Assembly (NCBI RefSeq): GCF_030499515.1
Contig: NZ_JASTWJ010000001.1
Location: forward strand, 4,196,001 to 4,260,000
Origin: Streptomyces sp. DT2A-34
Lineage (GTDB): Bacteria; Actinomycetota; Actinomycetes; Streptomycetales; Streptomycetaceae
Length of the DNA: 64,000 bases
Direction of reading: 5' to 3'
Below the pieces are notes generated by a model. That model did no database searches and was not told where the DNA came from. It saw only the letters and a list, made by a program, of their open reading frames with translations. Below are positions 1 through 10,434 of this stretch, piece after piece (within the stretch, counting starts at the first letter, position 1; each line of letters begins with the position of its first letter). The translations under genes were made by a program, and so were the position numbers.

Positions 1-31
1 TAAGTTTTGTGGAAAGCCGAGAGGTACGAGG

Positions 32-619
32 ATGGGCGGCACCATGGACGGCACCAAGCAGCGGCGCCGCGGGAACACCCGCCAGCGCATCCAGGACGTG
101 GCCCTCGAACTCTTCGCCGAACAGGGCTACGAGAAGACCTCCCTGCGCGAGATCGCCGAGCGCCTGGAGGTCACGAAGGCGGCCCTGTACTACCACTTCA
201 AGACCAAGGAAGAGATCATCGTCAGCCTCTTCGAGGATCTGACGCAGCCGATCGAGGACCTGATCGAGTGGGGCAAGCGGCAGCCGCACACACTCAAGAC
301 GAAGCAGGAGATCGTACGCCGCTACAGCGAGGTCCTGGCCGGCGCGGCCCCGCTCTTCCGCTTCATGCAGGAGAACCAGGCCACCGTCCGTGAGCTGAGC
401 ATCGGCGAGATGTTCAAGAACCGCATGCTCGGCATGCGCGACATCGTCATAGACCCGGACGCCGACCTCGTCGACCAGGTCCGCTGCATCAGCGCCCTCT
501 TCACGATGCACGCCGGGATGTTCGTCCTGAAGGACCTCGAAGGCGACCCCGAGGAAAAGCGCAAGGCCATCCTCGAGGTCGCCACGGATCTGATCACTCA
601 GGCGCACAAGGGCACCTGA
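32..619 (+). CDS. TetR/AcrR family transcriptional regulator
   Basis: This 195-residue protein has the TetR architecture. A helix-turn-helix occupies about residues 14-60 (ELFAEQGYEKTSLREIAERL, then the recognition helix ending KAALYYHFKTKEE), followed by an all-helical C-terminal ligand and dimerisation domain. TetR proteins usually repress a target until a small molecule binds; the ligand cannot be read from sequence. A GAGG-type ribosome site just precedes ATG 32; ATG 44 is a possible alternative. The gene is near the window edge, so its upstream partner is unseen. It converges on the M23 peptidase gene with a 13-nt gap. The family call is firm; the regulated genes are unknown. Confidence 0.9.
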   Translation: MGGTMDGTKQRRRGNTRQRIQDVALELFAEQGYEKTSLREIAERLEVTKAALYYHFKTKEEIIVSLFEDLTQPIEDLIEWGKRQPHTLKTKQEIVRRYSEVLAGAAPLFRFMQENQATVRELSIGEMFKNRMLGMRDIVIDPDADLVDQVRCISALFTMHAGMFVLKDLEGDPEEKRKAILEVATDLITQAHKGT

Positions 620-632
620 ACGGCTCGGTCAC

Positions 633-1250
633 TCAGATCTTCAGGCCCTTGGCCCGGAGGAAGGCGACGGGGTCGACCGCGGTGCCGTAGTTGGCGGTCG
701 TGCGGATCTCGAAGTGCAGGTGCGGCCCGCTGGAGTTACCGGTGTTGCCGGACTTGGCTATGTGCTGCCCGGTCTTGACGACCTGGCCGACCTTCACGTC
801 GATGCGCGACAGGTGGGCGTACTGGGAGTAGCTCCCGTTGCCGTGCTTGATGACGACGGCGTTGCCGTACGCGGGACCGTCACCGGCGCCGTTGCCGCCG
901 GCCTTGACGACGGTGCCGCCGTGCGCGGCCACGACCTGGGTACCGCTGGCGACGGCGAAGTCCTGCCCGCTGTGGGTGGACTGCCACATGCCGCCCGCCT
1001 GGGCGAAGCTGGCGGACTTCGTGTACTTCTTCACCGGGCTGACCCAGGAGACGGCCTTCTTGGCGGGGGCCTTCTTCGCGGCGGCCTGTGCCTGTACGGC
1101 GGCGGAGACACCGGTGGCGGTGGTCATCTCAGCGGCGACCGCGCCTCCGGCGCCCAGCACGACCGAGGCCCCCAGGCCGGCGGCCAGCACAGCGGCACGG
1201 TTGCGGATCGAGGACGCACGGGACGAACGGAACGAGAAGCGCGGGGACAT
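633..1250 (-). CDS. Secreted M23-family peptidoglycan endopeptidase
   Basis: The 205-residue product begins with an Arg-rich N-region and a hydrophobic Ala/Gly/Val stretch ending near AVAAE, a typical Sec signal peptide. An Ala/Lys-rich linker and a LytM/M23 domain follow. The zinc ligands are visible as HSGQD (about residues 93-97) and the HLHFE motif (177-181). Such enzymes cut peptidoglycan cross-links outside the membrane during growth and division. Start 1250 is chosen because GAGG lies 6 nt upstream; the in-frame ATG at 1262 has no such site, and still longer frames would bury the signal peptide. It is transcribed from the 500-bp gap shared with the divergent phosphatase gene. Confidence 0.9.
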   Translation of the reverse strand: MSPRFSFRSSRASSIRNRAAVLAAGLGASVVLGAGGAVAAEMTTATGVSAAVQAQAAAKKAPAKKAVSWVSPVKKYTKSASFAQAGGMWQSTHSGQDFAVASGTQVVAAHGGTVVKAGGNGAGDGPAYGNAVVIKHGNGSYSQYAHLSRIDVKVGQVVKTGQHIAKSGNTGNSSGPHLHFEIRTTANYGTAVDPVAFLRAKGLKI

Positions 1251-1747
1251 TCGAAACCTCATGGGGGGACGACGACAGAGAAGACCACCCGGCGGACAAG
1301 TCCTCGCCGAATGGCCATCCCTTGGTAACCCGGCTCCCCTCGAGCCCCAAAACCCCTGATCTACGACGGACGCTAGTACTCCGCCACAAAATTCCCCGGA
1401 TCTTGACAGAGCACCCAATACGGACGAAGCCGTACTGGCGCCGGAATTCTCCGCCAGGTTTTGAAGCGAACGCCCTTTTTGTCCGGTAGCCCGTTTCCAC
1501 TATTCCCGCTAGTAACGGACAAATCGCCTGTGCGGCATGTCACCGCCGAGCGCAATCGCGAGACCTCGGAATGTGACGGGCGCTACGCCTCCCCCTCCGC
1601 TTTTCCGCAACAAATCCGAGCCCAACTATGTGAGCGACGCCTCAAGTTGAGCTACCGTCCGGTAACCCGCTGGTTCCCCACCAGCCACCCGCACCCACGA
1701 ACATGCACGCGACAACCCAGCGCACATGACGTGAGAGGACCCCCCAC
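1251..1747. other. Divergent intergenic region between M23 peptidase and HAD phosphatase
   Basis: No convincing gene lies in these 497 bases. The region is clearly less GC-rich than its neighbours and must hold both divergent promoters. On the minus strand the long peptidase leader contains a hairpin at 1290-1309, with arms CGGC/GCCG and GGAC/GTCC and a two-base bulge. The phosphatase side ends in AGAGGA, a good ribosome site before ATG 1748. I looked for the c-di-AMP (ydaO) riboswitch common before Streptomyces wall hydrolases and did not find its conserved core. Confidence 0.5.
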
Positions 1748-2383
1748 ATGACGCTTCGCCCCTGGGCTCGCCGAATCGCGGTCAGCACCGTCTCCGCGGC
1801 AGCCCTCGTGGCACTCGCGGTCCCCGCCGAAGCCGCGACGACCGCGACGAGCACCTCCACCACCGCCACCAGCACGGCAGCGGCCGACGATGTCGACTAC
1901 GACACCTGGCAGAAGGACTGCCAGGCGGTGATGGACCAGGCGCTGCCGTACCTGAAGCAGCGGATCGCGAACACCAGGCCGGGTGAGAAGCAGGCGATCG
2001 TCTTCGACATCGACAACACCACCCTGGAGACGGACTTCGGCTTCAGCTACCCGCAGCCGGCCAACGGGCCGGTCCTGGAGGTCGCCAAGTACGCCCAGGA
2101 GCACGGCGTCTCCCTGTTCTTCGTGACCGCCCGCCCGGGCATCATCTACTCGGTGACCGACTACAACCTCAAGCACGTCGGTTACCAGGTCTCCGGCCTC
2201 TACGTACGCGGCTTCAGCGACCTCTTCAAGGACGTCGCCGCGTACAAGACGGCCCAGCGCGTCGACATCGAGTCGAAGGGCTACACGATCATCGCGAACA
2301 TCGGCAACAGCGCCACCGACCTGTCGGGCGGCCACGCCGAGCAGACCTACAAGCTGCCGGACTACGACGGGCAGTTGTCGTAA
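1748..2383 (+). CDS. Secreted HAD-superfamily (class B-like) acid phosphatase
   Basis: The 211-residue protein has a clear signal peptide (Arg-containing N-region, hydrophobic core, AEAA cleavage region near residue 29) and a Thr/Ser-rich segment. The HAD catalytic motif DIDNTTLE follows at about residues 84-91; its first aspartate is the expected nucleophile. Later segments (FFVTARPG, and IIANIGNSATDLSGG near the C-terminus) match HAD motifs II-IV. The family hydrolyses phosphomonoesters, probably outside the membrane here, for phosphate scavenging. The ribosome site AGAGGA precedes ATG 1748. A strong symmetrical hairpin follows the gene. Substrate is not identifiable. Confidence 0.88.
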   Translation: MTLRPWARRIAVSTVSAAALVALAVPAEAATTATSTSTTATSTAAADDVDYDTWQKDCQAVMDQALPYLKQRIANTRPGEKQAIVFDIDNTTLETDFGFSYPQPANGPVLEVAKYAQEHGVSLFFVTARPGIIYSVTDYNLKHVGYQVSGLYVRGFSDLFKDVAAYKTAQRVDIESKGYTIIANIGNSATDLSGGHAEQTYKLPDYDGQLS

Positions 2384-2404
2384 GCCACCCCGTCCTGGGC
2401 ATGC

Positions 2405-2440
2405 GAAAGGGGCCGGTGCTGATAAGCACCGGCCCCTTTC
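2405..2440. terminator. Bidirectional hairpin terminator between HAD phosphatase and clpC
   Basis: A perfect 16-bp inverted repeat (2405-2420 and 2425-2440, beginning GAAAGGGGCC) has a 4-nt loop. It sits between two convergent genes. Its A/T-ended arms give a short U-run on either strand, so it can serve both. Confidence 0.9.
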
Positions 2441-2461
2441 TTCGGCTCAACCCTCTGAGGG

Positions 2462-4987
<2,526 letters not shown>

Positions 4988-5193
4988 CGTTAATCGCTCC
5001 TCAGAGCGGTCAGGCAGTGGGGGGAACTTCCCCTCCCTGTCCTTCCGCAGCTTAGTCCCGCAAGCGGGGACCGCTCATTCCAACTGCCGACACCGTCGAT
5101 GGCCTCCTGACCCCGCTAACGCCGACATATGCTCCAACCCGATGGTGCGAGACGATGTTCCCGCAGGCCAGGTGGTTACCCTCACCATCAGTA

Positions 5194-5207
5194 CGCCGAT
5201 GGCGAAC
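5194..5207 (-). promoter_or_regulatory. Candidate ClgR operator upstream of clpC
   Basis: Read on the minus strand this is GTTCGC, five bases, GCG. That matches the form I recall for Streptomyces ClgR operators (GTTCGC-N5-GCG). It is on the coding strand of clpC, about 207 bp before its start codon. The rest of the 432-bp gap (4988-5419) shows no gene I can support. The match is seen directly; ClgR binding is inferred. Confidence 0.6.
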
Positions 5208-5419
5208 GTGAGACCCACTGTCCTGCGTGTCGCCCCCTCCCACTAGGGATGTCTTACCCGCTGGGACTGACACTCCATGCCGCGCCCCCTGGTTCCCTCC
5301 GCTACGGGCGAACAACCTTGCGCCACCCCACACCCCCGCACGCCCCCTCTTTCAGCACTCTGCGCATACGTCAGGACACCGAGCGTAACCCGCACGTCCA
5401 TTCGGCGGTTGCACTTGGC

Positions 5420-6127
5420 ATGTTCGGCACCCGCCTCGCGATCTCCACGGACTCCGCCACCATCCCCTTCCCCCGTCGGCCGCTCGATCCGAGCGATCAG
5501 GTCCGCCGGTGGTACGAGAACGAACTGGGCTGGCCGGTGGTGCCCGGGCCGCCGGGATTCCCCCTGAGCCTTCGCGTGGGTCCGCGCTTCGACGTCCTGG
5601 ACGTCCCCGCTGAGGCGGGCCGCGCGGCACTGCGCCACCTGACGCCTTGCTCCCCGGTGGCCGTCCGGGGCGAGCGGATGCTGCTGCTGATGTCCCCGGG
5701 CGGCGCCCAGGAGGTGCCGGGGGTCCTGGACTGGCTGGACTGGGGGACGCTGCCCCTGGACCTGGCGGCGCTCGGCGAGGGCGACCTCATGGAGGCACCC
5801 CTGCCACCGGAGCAGGGGCCGGTCATGACCGTACGGCCTCTCGATACGCGATCGACGGAGGCCGTACGACGTCCTGGCGTGCCGGAGCCCGGTGAGGTGC
5901 GGCCGCTTCCCCTGGGCCGCTCCGACGCCGTGCAGGGGGCCGCCGTCTGGCTGCGACCCCCCGAGCCTGGGGGCGAGGTCGAGGCCTCGCTGCCGACGCT
6001 GTCGGCCATGGGGGGCGGTGGGGGCGCCCCCGATCTGGTGCGGGTTCTGGCCACGGTGGCAACGCAATGCCACCGCCTGCGACTGCGACGCGGGTGCGCC
6101 CAGCCTTTCGCCGTCGTCCGTGGATAA
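5420..6127 (+). CDS. Conserved hypothetical protein between clpC and lsr2 (SCO3374-type)
   Basis: The roughly 235-residue protein has no assured function. Its N-terminal half contains WYENELGWPVVPGPP and a segment reading RFDVLDVPAEAGRAALRHL. These resemble the N-terminal region of actinobacterial bifunctional primase-polymerase-like proteins (a resemblance only). The C-terminal half is Pro/Gly/Glu-rich and probably flexible. The start is uncertain: ATG 5420 is used because upstream in-frame sequence lacks Streptomyces third-position GC bias, though no good ribosome site is visible; ATG 5249 follows AGGG and is an alternative. It diverges from clpC and converges on lsr2. From memory a homologue occupies the same position in S. 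coelicolor. Confidence 0.65.
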   Translation: MFGTRLAISTDSATIPFPRRPLDPSDQVRRWYENELGWPVVPGPPGFPLSLRVGPRFDVLDVPAEAGRAALRHLTPCSPVAVRGERMLLLMSPGGAQEVPGVLDWLDWGTLPLDLAALGEGDLMEAPLPPEQGPVMTVRPLDTRSTEAVRRPGVPEPGEVRPLPLGRSDAVQGAAVWLRPPEPGGEVEASLPTLSAMGGGGGAPDLVRVLATVATQCHRLRLRRGCAQPFAVVRG

Positions 6128-6159
6128 GGCGTTGCCTCGGATCAGGCATTGACCTCAGA

Positions 6160-6495
6160 TCAGGCGTTCGCCTTCTCGTAGGCCTCGCGAATGGACGCCG
6201 GGACGCGGCCGCGGTCGTTGACCTCGTAACCGTTCTCCTTCGCCCACGCGCGGATCTGCGCGGTGTCCTGGCTGCCACCGGAAGCGGCACGCGCCTTTCC
6301 ACGCCCGCCCGAAGCACGGCCTCCGGTACGACGACCGCCCTTCACGTAAGGGTCGAGAAGGCCACGGAGCTTGTCCGCATTGGCAGTCGTGAGATCGATC
6401 TCGTACGTCTTGCCGTCCAGCGCGAACGTCACGGTCTCGTCCGCCTCGCCGCCGTCGAGGTCGTCGACAAGAAGGACCTGAACCTTCTGTGCCAC
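6160..6495 (-). CDS. lsr2: Lsr2 nucleoid-associated xenogeneic silencer
   Basis: The 111-residue protein matches Lsr2 in length and layout. An N-terminal dimerisation domain (VQVLLVDDLDGGEADETVTF, continuing to the TANADKLRGLL helix) precedes a basic Gly/Arg linker and a C-terminal DNA-binding domain with IRAWAKENGYEVNDRGRVP, including the RGR hook that enters the AT-rich minor groove. Lsr2 bridges and silences AT-rich, often horizontally acquired DNA. GTG 6495 is chosen because AAAGGAAA lies just upstream; ATG 6510 is in frame but too close to that site. The gene is monocistronic and converges on the hypothetical gene ending at 6127. Confidence 0.97.
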   Translation of the reverse strand: MAQKVQVLLVDDLDGGEADETVTFALDGKTYEIDLTTANADKLRGLLDPYVKGGRRTGGRASGGRGKARAASGGSQDTAQIRAWAKENGYEVNDRGRVPASIREAYEKANA

Positions 6496-6720
6496 CGGAT
6501 TTCCTTTCATCGATAACTTGAGGGCCGGGGGTCTGCGGCGTCCGCCGTTTCGCCGTCCCCTGTTATATGCAGTACTGCAGTACGTCGGAAAGCAAACCGC
6601 TTTTGCTGGAAAAACACAAACCCCCGGGAGAGACCCACAGGCCGACCGCGGTCCGGAAACATGCGCGTTTCGGACATAGGGCACCTGGGCAGGGTCACCC
6701 GCTGGAATAACGGGCGGCGA

Positions 6721-7284
6721 TCACAGATGCAGAAGCATCCGGCTGTTGCCCAAGGTGTTCGGTTTCACTCGTTCGAGACCGAGGAACTCCGCCACGCCCT
6801 CGTCATAGGAACGCAGCAGCTCCGCGTAGACATCGGTGTCCACCGGCGTCTCGCCGATCTCGACGAAGCCGTGCTTGCCGAAGAAGTCCACTTCGAAGGT
6901 CAGGCAGAAAACCCGGCGAACGCCGAGCCAGCGCGCGGTGTGCAGCAACTTCTCCAGCAACTGATGGCCGACGCCGGCGCCCTTCAGGCCGGGCTTCACC
7001 GCCAGAGTGCGGACTTCCGCCAGGTCTTCCCACATCACGTGCAGGGCACCGCAGCCGACGACCTCGCCGTTGTCGTCACGTTCGGCGACCCAGAACTCCT
7101 GGATGTCCTCGTAAAGCGTCACCGTGGCTTTGTCGAGCAGGATGCGACGCTGGACGTACTCGTCAAGGAGACGACGCACCGCCTCGACATCGCCGGTGCG
7201 GGCCCGCCGGACGGTGATGGCTTTTGCGGTGACTTCTGGGCTCTCCGCCGAGGAGCTCTCGGCCGAGTGGCTCTCTGCTGACAT
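6721..7284 (-). CDS. argA: Short-type amino-acid N-acetyltransferase (NAGS, Rv2747-like)
   Basis: The 187-residue GNAT-fold protein has the acetyl-CoA binding stretch VRTLAVKPGLKGAGVGHQLL at about 100-119 and a C-terminal half with VFCLTFEVDFFGKHGF. This pattern is that of the short actinobacterial N-acetylglutamate synthases and of the C-terminal domain of some ArgH fusions. The expected reaction is acetylation of glutamate with acetyl-CoA, the first step of arginine synthesis. No arg genes are nearby, so the assignment rests on sequence alone. A Ser/Glu-rich 20-residue N-terminal tail precedes the domain. A TAGCGT -10 element ends 6 nt before ATG 7284, suggesting a leaderless transcript. 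Confidence 0.8.
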   Translation of the reverse strand: MSAESHSAESSSAESPEVTAKAITVRRARTGDVEAVRRLLDEYVQRRILLDKATVTLYEDIQEFWVAERDDNGEVVGCGALHVMWEDLAEVRTLAVKPGLKGAGVGHQLLEKLLHTARWLGVRRVFCLTFEVDFFGKHGFVEIGETPVDTDVYAELLRSYDEGVAEFLGLERVKPNTLGNSRMLLHL

Positions 7285-7293
7285 GAGCGGACG

Positions 7294-7875
7294 CTATCGC
7301 CCGTCGGGCTCCTGCGCCGCGCCGGGGTTCTCACCGCCGGTATCGCCACGGGTATCCGGACTGGTATCGCCGCTGGTATGGGGGGCTGTATCGGTGCCGG
7401 TATCGGTACCGCGGGTATCGGTGCCGGGGGTATCGGTGCCGCTCGTATCGGTGGTCTCGGTATCGGCGCTCGTAACGCGGCGTGTATCGGGCGGCTGCGC
7501 GGGTTCGGGTGTTTCCGGGCCCTGGACGATGCGTACGGCGTCCCGCAGGGCGTGACGCTGTTCCTCGCTCATCATGCCGAAGAAGGCGACCAGTGCGGCT
7601 GCGGGGTTGTCGCTCTGCGACCAGGCGTCGTTCATCAGAGCGGCGGCGTAGGCGGCTCGTGTGGAGACGGCCTCATATCGATAGGCCCGGCCTTCCGCTT
7701 CGCGGCGTACCCAGCCCTTCTGATGGAGATTGTCCAAAACGGTCATCACCGTGGTGTACGCGATGGACCGTTCCTGCTGAAGATCTTCCAGGACTTCTCG
7801 AACGGTCACCGGGCGGTTCCACTTCCACACCCGCGTCATGACCGCGTCTTCGAGTTCTCCCAAGGGGCGAGGCAC
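7294..7875 (-). CDS. BlaI/MecI family transcriptional regulator with Thr/Asp-rich tail
   Basis: The first 120 of 193 residues form a BlaI/MecI-type winged helix (LGELEDAVMTRVWKWNRPVT, then AYTTVMTVLDNLHQKGWVRR) with a helical dimerisation region. The last 70 residues are a low-complexity tail of TDT and GTDT repeats, encoded by an imperfect tandem repeat at about 7325-7475. BlaI proteins repress beta-lactamase or membrane-protease genes until proteolysed, but no BlaR sensor or beta-lactamase lies nearby. GTG 7875 is the start, with a TGAGG ribosome site closely upstream. It ends 9 nt before the acetyltransferase start, so the two may be cotranscribed. Confidence 0.85.
   Translation of the reverse strand: MPRPLGELEDAVMTRVWKWNRPVTVREVLEDLQQERSIAYTTVMTVLDNLHQKGWVRREAEGRAYRYEAVSTRAAYAAALMNDAWSQSDNPAAALVAFFGMMSEEQRHALRDAVRIVQGPETPEPAQPPDTRRVTSADTETTDTSGTDTPGTDTRGTDTGTDTAPHTSGDTSPDTRGDTGGENPGAAQEPDGR
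7325..7475 (-). repeat. Imperfect tandem repeat encoding the TDT-rich tail of the BlaI-like protein
   Basis: Units of about 12-15 bases related to GGTATCGGTGCCG on the plus strand are repeated some ten times inside the coding sequence. They keep the reading frame and encode Thr-Asp-Thr/Gly-Thr-Asp. Such repeats can change length by slippage without breaking the gene. Confidence 0.7.
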
Positions 7876-8043
7876 ACCTCAGGACAATAGTGGGAGATCT
7901 CGATGTTTGCGTGCCGAACGAGCGCTCCACCTAGCAAACGGGAACAAAAAGGGCGTACGACTCGGAAAGCGCTGAGACTTGGAGTCGTACGCCGTTGGCG
8001 GCGCCGGCGCCCGGATACAGGCGTCCGGATTCAGGCGCCGGGT

Positions 8044-8223
8044 TCAGGCGTCCGGGTTCGCGGGGGACTGGCGGGTGGCCTCCACGCGCGCGAGGGCGGC
8101 GTCCACGGCCGCGTCCTCCTTGGCCTTGTTGGCCCCGCCCTGGGTCTTCACGATCACCCTGATCAGACCGATGAAGAACACGGCCATGACCGTCGGGGGG
8201 AGGAGTGCGGAGACGTAGTCCAT
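8044..8223 (-). CDS. Small single-pass membrane protein
   Basis: This is a 59-residue protein. Residues 5-27 (SALLPPTVMAVFFIGLIRVI) form one transmembrane helix. The remaining tail, with an Ala/Glu/Asp-rich helix (KEDAAVDAALARVEATR), is probably cytoplasmic. Start ATG 8223 has only a weak purine stretch upstream. It is downstream of, and in the same direction as, the Pro-rich hypothetical gene ending at 8279. Function is unknown; no catalytic motif is visible. Confidence 0.7.
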   Translation of the reverse strand: MDYVSALLPPTVMAVFFIGLIRVIVKTQGGANKAKEDAAVDAALARVEATRQSPANPDA

Positions 8224-8278
8224 GCGTCCAGGGTAGCCAGGGGGCGGGGCTCGGTCGGGGTGGGGGTTGGGGGCGCCG

Positions 8279-9019
8279 TCAGCCTGCGGCGAGCTGCTGG
8301 GGCGGGGTCGTGGGGGGTGGGGTCGGTTTGCGGCGCGGGAAGACCTCGCCGGGGGTGGGGATGGGGCGCGTCGGCTTCGGGGCGGCGGGGGTGGGGGCGG
8401 GGCCGGGACCTGGGCCGGGGCCTCGGCCGGGCCTGGGGGCTGCCGGCTTTTCGGCGGGCTTCTTCCGGGGCTGCCTGCCGGGTTCCTGGCCGGCGTCCTG
8501 GGCGGGGAGGCGGACCGCGGGGGTGGGCGAACCGTCGGAGAGGCCTCCAGGGAGGGCCAGGAAGTGCGTACGGGAGCCGGGGACGGTCGGTGTGACGCGG
8601 GGGGCCGGGCCGGCGGTACCGCGCGCGAGGCGGGCTCGTACATCCTGCTCGGCGAGGGCCCGGCAGCGGCCGAGGAGGGTGGCCGCGGTGGGGTTGCCGC
8701 GCATGGCCCGCAGGGCGGTGAGGTCGTCTGAGGTCGGGTGGTACCCGGCGCCCAGGGCCTCCTCGAGGAGGGTGAGGTAGCCGGCTGCGGAGCCGGGGAG
8801 GGCGGCGCGGCAGCGGGCGAGGTCGGCCACCAGGAAGGCGCGCATCCGGGCGCCCTCGCGCATGGCCTCGTCGAGTGCCTCGGCGAGGCGGAGACAGTCC
8901 TGGACGTCCTCGGCCGTGGCGGGGCTGGGGTGAAGGGCGAGGGCGAGAGCGCGGCGGAGCACACGCAGCTCCTCCACGCCGAACGCCATGCCGCCGCGGG
9001 ATCCGTATGGCGTGGGCAT
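8279..9019 (-). CDS. Hypothetical protein: helical N-terminal domain and Pro-rich tail
   Basis: The roughly 246-residue protein has a helical N-terminal half of about 130 residues with Leu/Ala-rich amphipathic helices (VEELRVLRRALALALHPSP and SAAGYLTLLEEALGAGYHP). A long Pro/Gly/Lys-rich tail, likely disordered, ends QQLAAG. No known domain is evident. ATG 9019 is used; ATG 8989 (MAFGVEELRV) is equally plausible because neither has a good ribosome site. The long Pro-rich tail has many open shadow frames, so the coding call rests mainly on codon bias in the first half. Confidence 0.6.
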   Translation of the reverse strand: MPTPYGSRGGMAFGVEELRVLRRALALALHPSPATAEDVQDCLRLAEALDEAMREGARMRAFLVADLARCRAALPGSAAGYLTLLEEALGAGYHPTSDDLTALRAMRGNPTAATLLGRCRALAEQDVRARLARGTAGPAPRVTPTVPGSRTHFLALPGGLSDGSPTPAVRLPAQDAGQEPGRQPRKKPAEKPAAPRPGRGPGPGPGPAPTPAAPKPTRPIPTPGEVFPRRKPTPPPTTPPQQLAAG

Positions 9020-9628
9020 GGGCCGACGATACGCGCTAATCAGACAAACGCGGCATAAGGGGGGCGGGTGTGGCGTGGGGAGCCACTCGGGTGGTGGGGG
9101 GTGCGCGTTGGTGCCTGCGGCGGCCTGTGCGGCCTTGGTGGGGGTGCGGGTAGCGCCTGCGGGTGGGTTGTGGGTCGGGGCCGTGCCGGGGGGTGTCCGT
9201 CCTCGGTCGGGCGGTGGGCGTTGCGCTAGAGGTGCCGTGTCTTGACGCCCGACTCTGCGGGCGGACACCCCCCGGCACGTCCCCTTCCCGCCGTACGCGA
9301 CTGCGGGCCGTCCCGCCCAAGCCGGGGGGACGTCCCGCGCCGCAGCCGGGAGCCGCCCCGCCCCGGCCGGGGGGCCGTCGCGCGCCTTAGCCGCGGGCAG
9401 TCCCACGCCGCAGCCGCAGGCCGTCCCGCCCTAGCCGGCGGCCCGTCCCACGCCCCAGCCGCGGCCGTCCTGCCCAATCCGCGGGCAGTCGTGCCGCTGG
9501 GGCGGTTCCCGACCCACACAGGGGCGGCACCCCGTCAGCGCCGGACCGCGCGATCCACCCCCGCCCAGCCACGACGCCGGGTGACCCGGCAAGCAGGCCG
9601 TACCCCTTGCTCGGCCCGACCGGCGGAG
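9020..9628. other. 609-bp non-coding gap with degenerate minisatellite
   Basis: No credible gene is present; open frames here are long because stops are rare at this GC content. The part nearest the hypothetical gene carries its promoter. The part from 9307 to about 9500 is a degenerate tandem repeat (separate entry). It lies downstream of coaX, where a transcription end would be expected, but I see no single clean hairpin. Confidence 0.5.
9307..9500. repeat. Degenerate 22-bp tandem repeat (about nine units)
   Basis: Successive units of about 21-23 bp share a core related to GCCGTCCCGCCCCAGCCGG, with changes at most positions but conserved phasing, from 9307 to about 9500. The array is intergenic, between coaX and the Pro-rich hypothetical gene. 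It has no spacer/repeat alternation and is not a CRISPR array. Confidence 0.7.
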
Positions 9629-10426
9629 TCACATGCGGGAGACGTTGCGTTCGTACACCAGGCGTAGGCCGATCAGGGTCAGCCACGGCTCGTGTTCGTC
9701 GATGACCGAGGACTCGCCCAGGACCATCGGCGCGAGGCCACCCGTGGCGATGACCGTGACGTCGTCGGGGTCGTCCGCCAGTTCGCGGGCCATGCGGCTG
9801 ACCACACCGTCCACCTGGCCGGCGAAGCCGTAGATGATGCCGGCCTGCATCGCCTCGACCGTGTTCTTGCCGATCACGCTGCGGGGGCGGGCCACCTCGA
9901 TCTTGCGGAGCTGGGCGCCCTTGACGCCGAGTGCCTCGACCGAGATCTCGATGCCGGGGGCGATGACACCGCCCACGTACTCGCCGCGCGCGCTCACCGC
10001 GTCGAACGTCGTCGCCGTACCGAAGTCGACGACGATCGCGGGGCCGCCGTAGAGCTCCACGGCCGCTACCGCGTTGATGATGCGGTCCGCGCCGACTTCC
10101 TTCGGGTTGTCCGTCAGGATCGGTACGCCCGTCTTGACACCCGGTTCGACCAGGACGGCGGGGACGTCGCCGTAGTAGCGGCGGGTCACTTCGCGCAGTT
10201 CGTGGAGGACTGAGGGGACGGTGGCGCAGATGGCGATTCCGTCGATGCCGTCGCCCAGTTCGTCGCCGAGGAGCGGGTGCATGCCCATCAGGCCCTGGAG
10301 GAGGACCGCCAGTTCGTCGGCGGTGCGGCGGGCGTCCGTCGAGATGCGCCAGTGTTCGACGATGTCCTCGCCGTCGAAGAGGCCGAGGACGGTGTGGGTG
10401 TTGCCTACGTCGATGGTGAGGAGCAT
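9629..10426 (-). CDS. coaX: Type III pantothenate kinase
   Basis: The 265-residue protein shows the CoaX signatures: DVGNTHTVLGLFDG at the N-terminus, GADRIINAVAA near residue 101, and DFGTATTFDAVS near 125, whose aspartate is catalytic in this ASKHA-fold family. It phosphorylates pantothenate to start coenzyme A synthesis and is not inhibited by CoA. It is the last gene of the DUF2520-panC-nadB-nadC-coaX cluster, so pantothenate made by PanC can be used by an adjacent product. ATG 10426 is preceded by GGAG and lies 8 nt after the nadC stop. The frame also runs upstream into nadB because nadB has lost its stop (see that entry). Confidence 0.95.
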   Translation of the reverse strand: MLLTIDVGNTHTVLGLFDGEDIVEHWRISTDARRTADELAVLLQGLMGMHPLLGDELGDGIDGIAICATVPSVLHELREVTRRYYGDVPAVLVEPGVKTGVPILTDNPKEVGADRIINAVAAVELYGGPAIVVDFGTATTFDAVSARGEYVGGVIAPGIEISVEALGVKGAQLRKIEVARPRSVIGKNTVEAMQAGIIYGFAGQVDGVVSRMARELADDPDDVTVIATGGLAPMVLGESSVIDEHEPWLTLIGLRLVYERNVSRM

Positions 10427-10434
10427 GGCCGTTC

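Noticed and set aside
1262..1420. c-di-AMP (ydaO) riboswitch before the M23 peptidase
   Set aside because: The leader is long and has a hairpin, but I could not find the conserved core segments of that riboswitch class.
5129..5419. N-terminal extension of the clpC-lsr2 hypothetical gene
   Set aside because: Codon bias is poor and the stretch overlaps the clpC promoter region including the ClgR-like box.
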